Shown: positions 45,160 to 53,297 of the stretch, one piece after another
How the letters are laid out: each line of letters starts with the position of its first letter
Numbering within the stretch: position 1 is the first letter of the stretch
NCBI GenBank assembly: GCA_036381495.1
Contig: DASVCS010000032.1
Span: 1-64,000, forward strand
Length of the DNA stretch: 64,000 nt
Direction of reading: 5' to 3'
Origin: DASVCS01 sp036381495
GTDB taxonomy: Bacteria > Gemmatimonadota > Gemmatimonadetes > Longimicrobiales > RSA9
Translations under genes and position numbers: made by a program
The notes under the pieces: generated by a model
Database searches by the model: none
Seen by the model: the letters and a program-made list of their open reading frames with translations, nothing else
What the model was told of the DNA's origin: nothing

Positions 45160-46289
45160 CCGTCCTCCTCGAGCAGTGCGGCAAGGCGCTCGGCCACTTC
45201 ACGCGCGGCATCCGGCCGCGCACGCTCACGCGCCCGCGCCGCCATCGTCTCGCGCCGCGCGGCATCCCCCGCGAGTCCGCGGATCTCCGACCACAGCCGC
45301 TCCGGCGTCAGCTCCGCCTCCGGCACGTAGACGGCCGCACCGGCACGCGCCAGCGCCTGTGCATTGTGCGTCTGATGGTCGGCCGCCGCCGTGGGGAGCG
45401 GCACCAGGACGGCGGGGATCCCCCACGCCAGCAGCTCGGCCGTCGCCATGGCGCCCGCCCGCGACAGCGCGAGGTCCGCCGCGGCCAGCGCCCGCGGCAT
45501 CGCCTCGATGTAACCGAGCGTCCGGACCCAGCCGTCCACGCCGAGCGGCTCGAGCCGCTCCGCGATGCTCTCCAGGTGCGCCGGCCCCGTCGCCCACAGG
45601 ATCTCGAGGCCCGCCGGCCGCGGCGGCAGCGCGCCCGCCGCCACCTGCGTGAGCGCCGCGACCAGCGCCTCGTTCACCGCGCGCGCACCCTGGCTGCCGC
45701 CCACGACCAGGACCACGACCGCCGCCGGATCCAGCCCGAAGTCGCTGCGACACGCCGCGCGGTCGAGGCGCGGGTCCGGCGGCCGGATCGGGTTGCCCAA
45801 CGCGAACACCCGGGTCCGCCGCCCCGGCCGCAGGTACGCCTCCGCCTCCGGAAACCCCAGATGGATCTGGCGCGCCCAGCGAGCCAGCCAGCGCGTGGTC
45901 AGCCCGGGATACGAGTTCTGCTCCTGGAGCGCCAGCGGCACGCCGCGCAGCAGCGCCCACGCGCCCGCCGGCCCGCTCGCGTAACCGCCCGTCCCCACCA
46001 CCAACCGCGGCCGGAACCGCCGGAACAGTCGCGACAGCCCCCGCCAGCTCCCGATTGCCGACGGGATCAGCCGCCAGTTCCGCCAGACCCGGCTCCGGCG
46101 GATCGGCTCGAGCGGGAGTAGCGTGTGCGGCCGCCCCTCGGCCGGGAGCACGCGCGCCTCGACGCCCCGCCGCGCGCCCACGAAGTGGATCGCCACGCCC
46201 GGCCGGACCGCCTCGAGCGCGCCCGCCAGCGCCAGCGCCGGATACAGATGGCCGCCGGTCCCGCCGCCCGCGAAGATCACGCGACTCAC
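45156..46289 (-). CDS. murG: Undecaprenyl-PP-MurNAc-pentapeptide GlcNAc transferase MurG
   Basis: MurG makes lipid II on the inner face of the membrane. GTG 46289 overlaps the ftsW stop and gives 377 residues. The N-terminal loop FAGGGTGGHLYPALALA and the second glycine loop VVGGSQGARAVNEAL are intact. So are GTGGYASGP and the C-terminal donor-binding region LSRAGAMATAELLAWGIPAV, LVPLPTAAADHQ. It is coupled to murC by an ATGA overlap. Confidence 0.96.
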   Translation of the reverse strand: MSRVIFAGGGTGGHLYPALALAGALEAVRPGVAIHFVGARRGVEARVLPAEGRPHTLLPLEPIRRSRVWRNWRLIPSAIGSWRGLSRLFRRFRPRLVVGTGGYASGPAGAWALLRGVPLALQEQNSYPGLTTRWLARWARQIHLGFPEAEAYLRPGRRTRVFALGNPIRPPDPRLDRAACRSDFGLDPAAVVVLVVGGSQGARAVNEALVAALTQVAAGALPPRPAGLEILWATGPAHLESIAERLEPLGVDGWVRTLGYIEAMPRALAAADLALSRAGAMATAELLAWGIPAVLVPLPTAAADHQTHNAQALARAGAAVYVPEAELTPERLWSEIRGLAGDAARRETMAARARERARPDAAREVAERLAALLEEDG

Positions 46290-47500
46290 CCGCCCCCCCC
46301 CGCCGCCGTGGCGCTTCCCGATGCCGCGGCCGCACCCGCCCGCGCAATGCTCAGCAGCACGCCGACCGCGGCCAGACACACCAGCAGACTCGACCGGCCG
46401 TACGAGATGAACGGCAGCGTCACGCCCGTCGTCGGAACCAGCGCCAGGTTCACCGCCATGTGCAACAGCGCCTGCACCACGATCAGATTCGTGAGTCCCA
46501 CCGCCAGCAGGCAGCCGAACAGGTCCGGCGCCTGCCGCGCCACCCGGTAGCCGACCAGCGCGAACGTCGCGAAGAGCGTCACCAACGCGAGCACGCCCAG
46601 AAAGCCCCACTCCTCCCCGATGATCGCGAAGATGAAATCGTTGTGCGGCTCCGGCAGGAAGCCGAACTTCTGCTCGCCTCGGCCGAATCCGCGCCCGAGC
46701 ACGCCGCCGCTTCCGACCGCGATCAACGCCTGGTTGATCTGGTAGCTCATCCCCGCCGGGTCCTGAGTCGGATCGAGGAACGCGACGACCCGGCGCATCC
46801 GGTACGCCACCGCCTCGACCTGCCCCCAGAGTACGGGCAATCCCACGACCGCGAGCACCAGGAAGTGCCCGATTCGCGCGCCGGCCGCGAACACCACCAG
46901 CGCCGCGAGCAGCAGCACCAGCAGCGCGCTCGACAGACTCGGCTGCAACACGATCAGCCCGTCCACCGCCGCCCACACCACGAGGAACGGCAGCAACCCG
47001 CGGCTCAGACTCGACAGCCGCTCCTGCTTCTTCACCGCCAGCGCCGCCGTCCACACCACGAGCGACAGCTTCGCGAATTCCGACGGCTGCAACGCCAGTG
47101 GCCCGAGCATCAACCAGCGGCGCGCGCCGTTGATCTCCGGCGCGATCGCGTGTGTCACGGGCAACACCACGATCACCAGCAGCAGCGCCGTCCCGCCCAG
47201 CAGCGGCCAGGCGAGCCGCCGCAGCCAGCGGTAGTCCACCCGCGCCAGCACCGCCAGCGCGACCAACCCCAGCGCCCCGCCCGCCGCCTGGCGCACCACG
47301 AAGTAGTAATCCTCGAGCCCTCCCGTCTGCGCCATCACCGCGCTCGCGCTGTAGACCATGACCAGCCCGAACGAGAGCAACGCCACCGTCAGGCCCAGGA
47401 GCGCCGGCCCCTCCCAGCCGATCCCCAGCCGCGATGCGGGCCGTCCCGCTTCCGCGACCTCCCGCCACGACGCCACCGCCATCGGACCGCCGCTATCCAT
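46286..47500 (-). CDS. ftsW: Lipid II polymerase FtsW (SEDS family)
   Basis: FtsW is the septal glycan polymerase that works with FtsI. ATG 47500 lies inside the murD 3' end (8-base overlap), with GATGAGG upstream, and gives 404 residues. About ten transmembrane helices are visible. SEDS landmarks include NGARRWLMLGPLALQPSEFA, the large loop with GVLGRGFGRGEQKFGFLPEP and HNDFIFAIIGEEWGFLG, and LPFISYGRSSLL near the C-terminus. The C-terminal ~20 residues are Ala/Gly rich. Confidence 0.96.
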   Translation of the reverse strand: MDSGGPMAVASWREVAEAGRPASRLGIGWEGPALLGLTVALLSFGLVMVYSASAVMAQTGGLEDYYFVVRQAAGGALGLVALAVLARVDYRWLRRLAWPLLGGTALLLVIVVLPVTHAIAPEINGARRWLMLGPLALQPSEFAKLSLVVWTAALAVKKQERLSSLSRGLLPFLVVWAAVDGLIVLQPSLSSALLVLLLAALVVFAAGARIGHFLVLAVVGLPVLWGQVEAVAYRMRRVVAFLDPTQDPAGMSYQINQALIAVGSGGVLGRGFGRGEQKFGFLPEPHNDFIFAIIGEEWGFLGVLALVTLFATFALVGYRVARQAPDLFGCLLAVGLTNLIVVQALLHMAVNLALVPTTGVTLPFISYGRSSLLVCLAAVGVLLSIARAGAAAASGSATAAGGGG

Positions 47501-48866
47501 GCGCCTCATCCCCACGGGCCAGCGCCGTGAACCGGCGCCCCCGCTCCTCGTAGTCCCGGAACATGTCGAAGCTCGCGCACGCCGGAGAGAGCAGCACCAC
47601 GTCGCCGGGCTCCGCCAACGCCGCCGCGCGCGCCACCACCGCCTCGAATCCGCCATCCACGCGCTCGACCCGGATCTGGGCACCGAGGTCCGACACCACC
47701 TGTGCCGCCGCCTCGCCGTACGCGATCACCACCTTCACCGCAGAACGCAGCTCCGGCAGCAACCCCGTGTACGGCTCTCCCTTGTGCCGCCCTCCCAGCA
47801 ACAACACGGTCGGACGCGTCATGCTCCGCAACGCCACCCGCGTCGAGGCGAGGTTCGTCGCCTTCGAGTCGTTGATCCAGAGCACGCCATCTCGCTCCGC
47901 GACCGGCTCGAGGCGGTGCGCCAGCGCACGGAAGCTCCGCAGACCCTCGCGCACCGCATCCACGCTCGCCCCCGCCGCGACCGCCGCGACCGCGGCCGCC
48001 AGCGCGTTCGCCCGGTTGTGCGCGCCCAGAAGCTGCAACTCGTCCGCACCCACCAGCGCGACGTCGGCGCCGCCGAGCCGCAACCTCAACTCGCCCGTCT
48101 CCGCCACGTACCCGCCCTCCTCGCCCGCAGCCGGCTCGCCGTTCACCCGGAACAGGTAGCGGCGCCCCGGCGCGACCCCAGCCAGCGCCACCGCCTCCGG
48201 TTGCTCGCCGTTCAGCACCCATACGCTCTCCGCCGTCGCGTTCTCGAACACCCGCGCCTTGTCCCCGTAATACGCCGCCACCGACGGGTACCGGTCCAGG
48301 TGGTCCGGCGAGAGGTTCGTCAACACGCCGATCCGCGGCGCGAACGTGTCGATGTCCGCGAGCTGGAACGAACTCGCCTCGACCACCACCCAGTCCGGCG
48401 GCGGCTCGCGCAGCGCCACCTCCGAGAGCGCCAGCCCGATGTTCCCCGCCGCCGGCGCGGACAGCCCCGCCGCCTCGAGCAGGTGCGACGCGAGCGCCGT
48501 CGTCGTCGTCTTGCCGTTCGTCCCCGTCACCGCAACGACCGGGCAGCGCAGCCGCCGGAACGCGAACTCGAGCTCGGAGACCCGCGGCAGTGCCCGGATC
48601 CTCGGCTCCTCGAGCACCGCCGCCGTCGGCGGGATCCCCGGACTCACCACCAGCAGGTCGCACGCGGCCAGCGAGTCCACCGAGTGCCCACCCACCTCCG
48701 CCTCGCCGCCGGCGCGCCGCACCGCCTCCGCTGCCGCCCGCAGCTCGGGCGAGTCCCCGGCATCGGACGCGAAAACACGCTCACCCGCCGCGAGCGCCAG
48801 CTCCGCCGCCGCCCGCCCACTCCGCGCGAGCCCCAGCACGCCGATCCGCCGCGCATCGCCGCTCAC
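47493..48866 (-). CDS. murD: UDP-N-acetylmuramoyl-L-alanine-D-glutamate ligase MurD
   Basis: MurD adds D-Glu. The 457 residues have the N-terminal motif IGVLGLARSGRAAAELA, the ATP loop VTGTNGKTTTTALASHLL, VVEASSFQLADIDTF and LSPDHLDRYP. The MurD-specific NDSKATNLASTRVALRSM is present, as is LLLGGRHKGEPY and the C-terminal LSPACASFDMFRDYEERGRRF. GTG 48866 overlaps the TGA of the small frame that fills the gap to mraY. It overlaps ftsW at its 3' end. Confidence 0.96.
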   Translation of the reverse strand: MSGDARRIGVLGLARSGRAAAELALAAGERVFASDAGDSPELRAAAEAVRRAGGEAEVGGHSVDSLAACDLLVVSPGIPPTAAVLEEPRIRALPRVSELEFAFRRLRCPVVAVTGTNGKTTTTALASHLLEAAGLSAPAAGNIGLALSEVALREPPPDWVVVEASSFQLADIDTFAPRIGVLTNLSPDHLDRYPSVAAYYGDKARVFENATAESVWVLNGEQPEAVALAGVAPGRRYLFRVNGEPAAGEEGGYVAETGELRLRLGGADVALVGADELQLLGAHNRANALAAAVAAVAAGASVDAVREGLRSFRALAHRLEPVAERDGVLWINDSKATNLASTRVALRSMTRPTVLLLGGRHKGEPYTGLLPELRSAVKVVIAYGEAAAQVVSDLGAQIRVERVDGGFEAVVARAAALAEPGDVVLLSPACASFDMFRDYEERGRRFTALARGDEAHG

Positions 48867-49084
48867 CCGCGGCCCCCTCCGCTCGCCGCGCTCCCCACTC
48901 CCGCGACCACGGCACGGCCGCCCGCCGGGGTCCCGCCCGCCGCACCGCCGTCCGTCCCACGGCCGTCGGTCACGTCGGCACCCCCGGCATCGCCGCCCGT
49001 CCCACGGCGACCCATCACGGCGCGGCGCGCACGCGCCCGCGTTCGGCCACCCGGCCCCCGCCGGACCACCGAAGCCCGCCTCAT
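48863..49084 (-). CDS. Possible small Arg/Gly-rich protein between mraY and murD
   Basis: A 73-codon frame begins at ATG 49084, overlapping the mraY TGA, and ends at TGA 48863, overlapping the murD GTG. It thus fits exactly between two genes with the same four-base overlaps used elsewhere in this operon. The product is basic in its first half (MRRASVVRRGPGGRTRARAR) and Gly/Ala/Thr-rich in the second. I recognise no family. Without it, this would be the largest gap in the operon (214 bases). Confidence 0.4.
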   Translation of the reverse strand: MRRASVVRRGPGGRTRARARRAVMGRRGTGGDAGGADVTDGRGTDGGAAGGTPAGGRAVVAGVGSAASGGGRG

Positions 49085-50187
49085 CGGATCTTCAGCGTGC
49101 TGAAGGCCAGCAGCGTGAACAGGATCCCCAGGATCCAGAACCGGATGATCACCTTGCTCTCCGGCCAGCCACTTTTCTCGAAGTGGTGATGGAGCGGCGC
49201 CATCCGGAAGATCCGCTGACCGCGACCGTCGCGCCGCGCCGTGTACTTGAAGTACCCGACCTGAAGGATCACCGAGAGCGCTTCCAGGACGAAGACGCCG
49301 CCCACGATCACGAGCAGGAACTCCGCCTTCAGCAGCACCGCCACCGCGCCGATCGCGCCGCCGATCGCCAGCGAGCCGGTGTCTCCCATGAACACCTCCG
49401 CCGGGTGCGCGTTGAACCAGAGAAAACCCAGCGCCGCACCGGTCAGCGCCACACAGAAGACCGACAGCTCGCCCGACCCCGGGAGATAGAACAATCCGAG
49501 GTACTTCGACGTGTCCACCCGCCCGATCAGGTACGCGAAGACCGCGAACGTCGCCGCCGCGATCGCCGACAGCCCCGCCGCCAGGCCATCCAGCCCATCG
49601 CTCAGGTTGACCGCGTTCGAGCTCCCCATCAACACCACGGTCACCCACGGAAAGAACACGGCGCCCCAGATCGCCAGGTGGTGATCCGCGAAGAACGGGA
49701 CCCCCGTCCAGTTCGCCGGGACCGGACTGATCGGGAAGAACCACAGAAAGAACGCCACGCCCAGACCGAGCGCCCCCTGGCCGATGAGCTTGTAGCGGCC
49801 GACCAGCCCCTCGGTCCGCCGCCGCACCACCTTCAGGTAGTCGTCCACGAAGCCGAGAACGCCCATCCCCACGAGCACGACGAGCGCGATGATCGTGTAC
49901 GGATTCGTCAGCTCCGCCCACAGCAACGTCGCCGTCACCGTCGCCACGAGGATCAGCACGCCCCCCATGGTGGGCGTGCCCGCCTTGCTCAGATGCGTGG
50001 CGGGGCCGTCCTCCCGCACCACCTGACCCACGCGCAGCGTCCGTAGCCATCGGATGATCGATGGGCCGAGCAGGAACGACAGCACCAGCGCCGTCACCAT
50101 GGCGCCCGCCGCCCGGAACGTGATGTACCGGAATAGATTGAAGAAGATATGGTGTTCCGCCAGCGGATACAACAGGTGATAGAGCAC
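49081..50187 (-). CDS. mraY: Phospho-MurNAc-pentapeptide translocase MraY
   Basis: MraY makes lipid I from UDP-MurNAc-pentapeptide and undecaprenyl phosphate. The 368 residues have about ten helices. Signatures are HLSKAGTPTMGGVLILVA, FVDDYLKVVRRRTEGL, NAVNLSDGLDGLAAGLSAI and FMGDTGSLAIGGAIGAVAVL. The C-terminal MAPLHHHFEKSGWPESKVII holds the HHH active-site loop. It starts three bases after the murF stop. Confidence 0.97.
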   Translation of the reverse strand: MLYHLLYPLAEHHIFFNLFRYITFRAAGAMVTALVLSFLLGPSIIRWLRTLRVGQVVREDGPATHLSKAGTPTMGGVLILVATVTATLLWAELTNPYTIIALVVLVGMGVLGFVDDYLKVVRRRTEGLVGRYKLIGQGALGLGVAFFLWFFPISPVPANWTGVPFFADHHLAIWGAVFFPWVTVVLMGSSNAVNLSDGLDGLAAGLSAIAAATFAVFAYLIGRVDTSKYLGLFYLPGSGELSVFCVALTGAALGFLWFNAHPAEVFMGDTGSLAIGGAIGAVAVLLKAEFLLVIVGGVFVLEALSVILQVGYFKYTARRDGRGQRIFRMAPLHHHFEKSGWPESKVIIRFWILGILFTLLAFSTLKIR

Positions 50188-50190
50188 CCG

Positions 50191-51795
50191 TCACGCTCCC
50201 GTCGTTGGCCCCGCGTCGTCGCGCCGCCGCCGCGTCTCCACCTCGCGAATCGGCATCGAATCCGCCCAGTCCGCCTCCAGGTGCGGGAGGAGGCGCTCGA
50301 GCGCCACGCCCCGCGACCCCTTCAGCAACACGACCTCCTCGCCCGTCAAACGGCGCGCCAACAGCGGGTAGGCATCCAGTGGATCCTCCTCCCGCACCAG
50401 TCGCGCACCCAGCGAATCCGCCAGCGGCTCGAACGCCGCAACGAACTCGCCCGTCGCCACGATCAGATCCACGGCCGCCGCCGACACCGCCTCCGCCGTC
50501 CGCCGGTGCAGTTCCGCGCTCCCGGACCCCAGCTCCCGCATGGTCCCGAGCACCGCAACCCGCCCGCCGCCGCGCGGCAGCGAGATCAGCAGGTCCACGG
50601 CCGCGGCGACACTCGCCGGATTCGCGTTGTAGCAGTCCACGATCACGGTCAGACCACCGACCCGCCGGATCTCCGCCCGCATCGCCGCCGGTGCCACCGT
50701 GGCCACTGCGGCCGCCGCAGCCGCCTCATCCACGCCCCACTCCGCGCCCAAGCCCAGCGCCAGCAACGCATTACGCGCGTTCGGCCGCCCATGTAGCGAC
50801 AGCCGCACCTCGTGGCCACGCCAGTAGAACCGCGCCCGCCCCGCCTCATCCAGCGCGAGCGACTCGGCACGGAACTGCGGGTCCGCGCGCTCGGTCCAGC
50901 CCGCGACCGCGACGCGCGGCGCCAGTTCTCGCGCCCGCTCCACCAGCACCGCGGGATCGTCCGCCACCAACGCGAACCCCTCCGGTCGCAACGCCGGCAA
51001 CATCGACGTCTCCTCGCGCAACACGCCCTCGAGGTCGCCCAGCCCTTCGAGGTGCTCCTCCGCGATCCCCGTGATGATCACGGCGTCCGGCTCGAGAATC
51101 GTCGCCAGTTCGGCGATCTCGCCCGGGATGTTCGTGCCGGCCTCGACGACGAGCGCCTCCGTCTCCGCCGGCGCCGCGAGCACCGTCAGCGGCACGCCGA
51201 TGCGGTTGTTCAGGTTGCCCTTCGTCGCGTGCACGCGATAGCGCGTTTCCAGAACGACGCGCGCGAGTTCCTTCGTCGTCGTCTTTCCGTTGCTGCCGAC
51301 GATGGCGCAGACCCGCGCGCCCAAGTGCACCCGGTAGTGCCGCGCCAGGCGCCCGAGCGCGACCAGGGTGTCCGGGACGACGTAGTAGACCAGATCCTCG
51401 GGCGCACCGTCCGGCACCCGGTCGACGACGGCGCCGCGCGCACCCTTCGCGGCCGCTTCGCCCAGAAACTCGTGCGCGTCGAACCGCTCGCCTCGCAGCG
51501 CGACGAACAGCGCGCCCTCCGTGAGCGTCCGCGTATCCGTCGCGACAGCCGTGAAATAAGGGCTGGGGCTGGGGCTGGGGCTAGGGCTAGGTGGAGTCCC
51601 TCGTCCCTTTCCGTGCGTGAGCGCGTGCGCGACCGCCCCCGAGCCCGTTCCGGTCCCACGCGGCGCAACCGCCGCTCCCGTTCCCGGCTGTTCCCCAGCC
51701 CCAGCCCTAGCCCTAGCCCCAGCCCTAACGTGCCGGCGCTCCGCGCCGCCCCCCAGCGCCTCGCGCACCGCTGCATCCGTCCAGAAGCCGTTCAC
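50191..51795 (-). CDS. murF: UDP-MurNAc-tripeptide-D-Ala-D-Ala ligase MurF with a repeat-derived N-terminal insertion
   Basis: MurF adds D-Ala-D-Ala to finish the cytoplasmic precursor. The 534 residues exceed the usual ~450-470. Residues 1-22 look like the start of the normal UDP-binding domain and residues ~80-110 resume it (VATDTRTLTEGALFVALRGE). Between them, residues ~23-79 are low complexity, ending in a run of alternating Pro and Ser, and are encoded by a G-rich repeat copy. The ATP loop AIVGSNGKTTTKELA, VVEAGTNIPGEI and DCYNANPASVAAAVD are intact. It overlaps murE by ATGA. Confidence 0.94.
   Translation of the reverse strand: MNGFWTDAAVREALGGGAERRHVRAGARARAGAGEQPGTGAAVAPRGTGTGSGAVAHALTHGKGRGTPPSPSPSPSPSPYFTAVATDTRTLTEGALFVALRGERFDAHEFLGEAAAKGARGAVVDRVPDGAPEDLVYYVVPDTLVALGRLARHYRVHLGARVCAIVGSNGKTTTKELARVVLETRYRVHATKGNLNNRIGVPLTVLAAPAETEALVVEAGTNIPGEIAELATILEPDAVIITGIAEEHLEGLGDLEGVLREETSMLPALRPEGFALVADDPAVLVERARELAPRVAVAGWTERADPQFRAESLALDEAGRARFYWRGHEVRLSLHGRPNARNALLALGLGAEWGVDEAAAAAAVATVAPAAMRAEIRRVGGLTVIVDCYNANPASVAAAVDLLISLPRGGGRVAVLGTMRELGSGSAELHRRTAEAVSAAAVDLIVATGEFVAAFEPLADSLGARLVREEDPLDAYPLLARRLTGEEVVLLKGSRGVALERLLPHLEADWADSMPIREVETRRRRDDAGPTTGA
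51558..51728 (-). repeat. Dispersed G-rich repeat element inside murF (copy D)
   Basis: About 171 bases within the murF frame. On the minus strand it starts GGGCTGGGGCTAGGGCTAGG and continues GGAACAGCCGGGAACGGGAG, then CGCACGCGCTCACGCACGG. It ends CCCTAGCCCCAGCCCCAGCC. The ends form inverted repeats of GGGGCT units. Block order matches copies A-C, but the CGTTTACG core is absent. Its length is a multiple of three and the frame stays open. Confidence 0.78.
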
Positions 51796-53297
51796 GCGGT
51801 CACCTCCCGGACGCCGTCGGCCAGGAGCTTGCGCACGACTTCGCGCTCGTCGAACGGGATCTTCTGCTTCCCCACGATCTGATACGTCTCGTGCCCCTTG
51901 CCGGCGAGGAGCACCATGTCTTCGGCGCGCGCCGATCCCAGTGCCCGTGCGATCGCCGCCCGGCGGTCCGGGATCCGGATGTAGTCGCCGCGCGGCATCC
52001 CCGCCACGATCTCGTCGATGATCGCCTCGGGATCCTCCGTCCGCGGGTTGTCCGACGTCACGATCGCGATGTCGGCGAGACGTTCCGCCACGGCGCCCAT
52101 CATCGGCCGCTTGCCGCGGTCACGCTCGCCGCCGGCGCCGAAGACGAGGATGAGGCGGCCGGGCACCAGCGGCCGCAGCGCACGCAGCGCCTGCTCGAGG
52201 GCGTACGGCTTGTGGGCGTAGTCGGTCAGCACCGGGCAGGGCGCGTCGGCGATCCGCTCGAGCCGCCCGGGCACCTGTGGCACGGTGTGCAGCCGCTCCG
52301 CGATCTCGTCGAGCCCGAGCCCGAGCGCGTGGCACGCCGCCGCCGCGGCCAGCGCGTTCTGGACGTTGAACGCGCCCAGGAGCGGCAGCTCGACGGGGAC
52401 GGCGCCCACCGGCGTGAGCAGCCGGAAGCGGGCACCGAACGCGCCGAGCACGACCTCCTCCGCCCGCACATCGGCATCCGCGGCCGTCAGCGCGAACCGG
52501 AGCGCACGCGGCGCCTGCTCGGCCAGCCCCGTCCAGGCCGGATCCTCCGCGTTCACCACGGCCACGCCGTCGGGCCGGAGCCGCTCGACCAGCGACCGCT
52601 TCGCCGCACGGTACGCCTCCTCCGTCCCGTGGTAGTCCAGGTGGTCGCGCGTCAGGTTGATGAAGATCGCGGCATCGAAGTGGAGTGCGTAGACGCGTCC
52701 CTGCTCGAGTGCGTGGGACGAGACCTCGGCCGCCAGTGCCTGCGTGCCCCGGTCCCGCAGCGCGCGCAGCGTTCGCGCCAGCTCCACCGGGCCGGGCGTC
52801 GTCAGCGAATCGCTCCCGGGCAGCGGCCGGCCATCGTCGAGGATCGCGCCCAGCGTCCCGAGCGATGCCGCCGCGTGCCGCGCACCCAGCAGGTGTCGCA
52901 GCAACCAGACGGTCGTCGTCTTCCCGTTCGTGCCGGTCACGCCGATGAGCATCATTTCGGCCGCGGGATCGCCGTACGCCAGCGCCGCCGCGAGCGCGGC
53001 CGCGCGCCGGCCATCCCGGACCACCACCTGGGGCAGCTCGCTCCCGTCGACGGGCCGCTCGACCAGCGCCGCAGCCGCACCCGCGGACTCCGCGACCGGT
53101 ACGAAGGCGTGCGCATCCGCAGTGGTCCCGGCCCACGCACAGAACAGCTCGCCGCGCTGAACCCGGCGACTGTCATCCGCAATGCCCGTCAGCATGGGAT
53201 CCGCCGCCGGCCGCGTGACCAGCAGTCCCGCCCGTTCCAGTCGCTCCACCACTTCCGCAAGGCGGAACGGCTGCGCCGTCGGATGCCGCGCGCTCAA
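51792..53297 (-). CDS. murE: UDP-MurNAc-L-Ala-D-Glu:diaminopimelate ligase MurE
   Basis: MurE adds the third residue of the stem peptide. The 501 residues contain DSRRVQRGELFCAWAG (UDP site), the ATP loop GVTGTNGKTTTVWLLRHLL, and EVSSHALEQGRVYALHFDAA. NLTRDHLDYHGTEEAYRAAK and VTSDNPRTEDPEAIIDEIVAG follow. The DNPR motif indicates meso-diaminopimelate rather than lysine as substrate, implying an A1-gamma-type wall. It is linked to ftsI and murF by four-base overlaps. Confidence 0.96.
   Translation of the reverse strand: MSARHPTAQPFRLAEVVERLERAGLLVTRPAADPMLTGIADDSRRVQRGELFCAWAGTTADAHAFVPVAESAGAAAALVERPVDGSELPQVVVRDGRRAAALAAALAYGDPAAEMMLIGVTGTNGKTTTVWLLRHLLGARHAAASLGTLGAILDDGRPLPGSDSLTTPGPVELARTLRALRDRGTQALAAEVSSHALEQGRVYALHFDAAIFINLTRDHLDYHGTEEAYRAAKRSLVERLRPDGVAVVNAEDPAWTGLAEQAPRALRFALTAADADVRAEEVVLGAFGARFRLLTPVGAVPVELPLLGAFNVQNALAAAAACHALGLGLDEIAERLHTVPQVPGRLERIADAPCPVLTDYAHKPYALEQALRALRPLVPGRLILVFGAGGERDRGKRPMMGAVAERLADIAIVTSDNPRTEDPEAIIDEIVAGMPRGDYIRIPDRRAAIARALGSARAEDMVLLAGKGHETYQIVGKQKIPFDEREVVRKLLADGVREVTA

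Noticed and set aside
49085..50194. Long alternative frame opposite-phase to mraY continuing into the small frame at 48863-49084
   Set aside because: The part overlapping mraY is a shadow of a highly conserved gene; only the part between the two overlaps is considered as a possible small gene.
51558..51728. Telomere-like GGGCTA runs as a sequencing or assembly artefact
   Set aside because: The same ordered blocks recur at several separate loci with differing sequence, and the murF frame is preserved across this copy.
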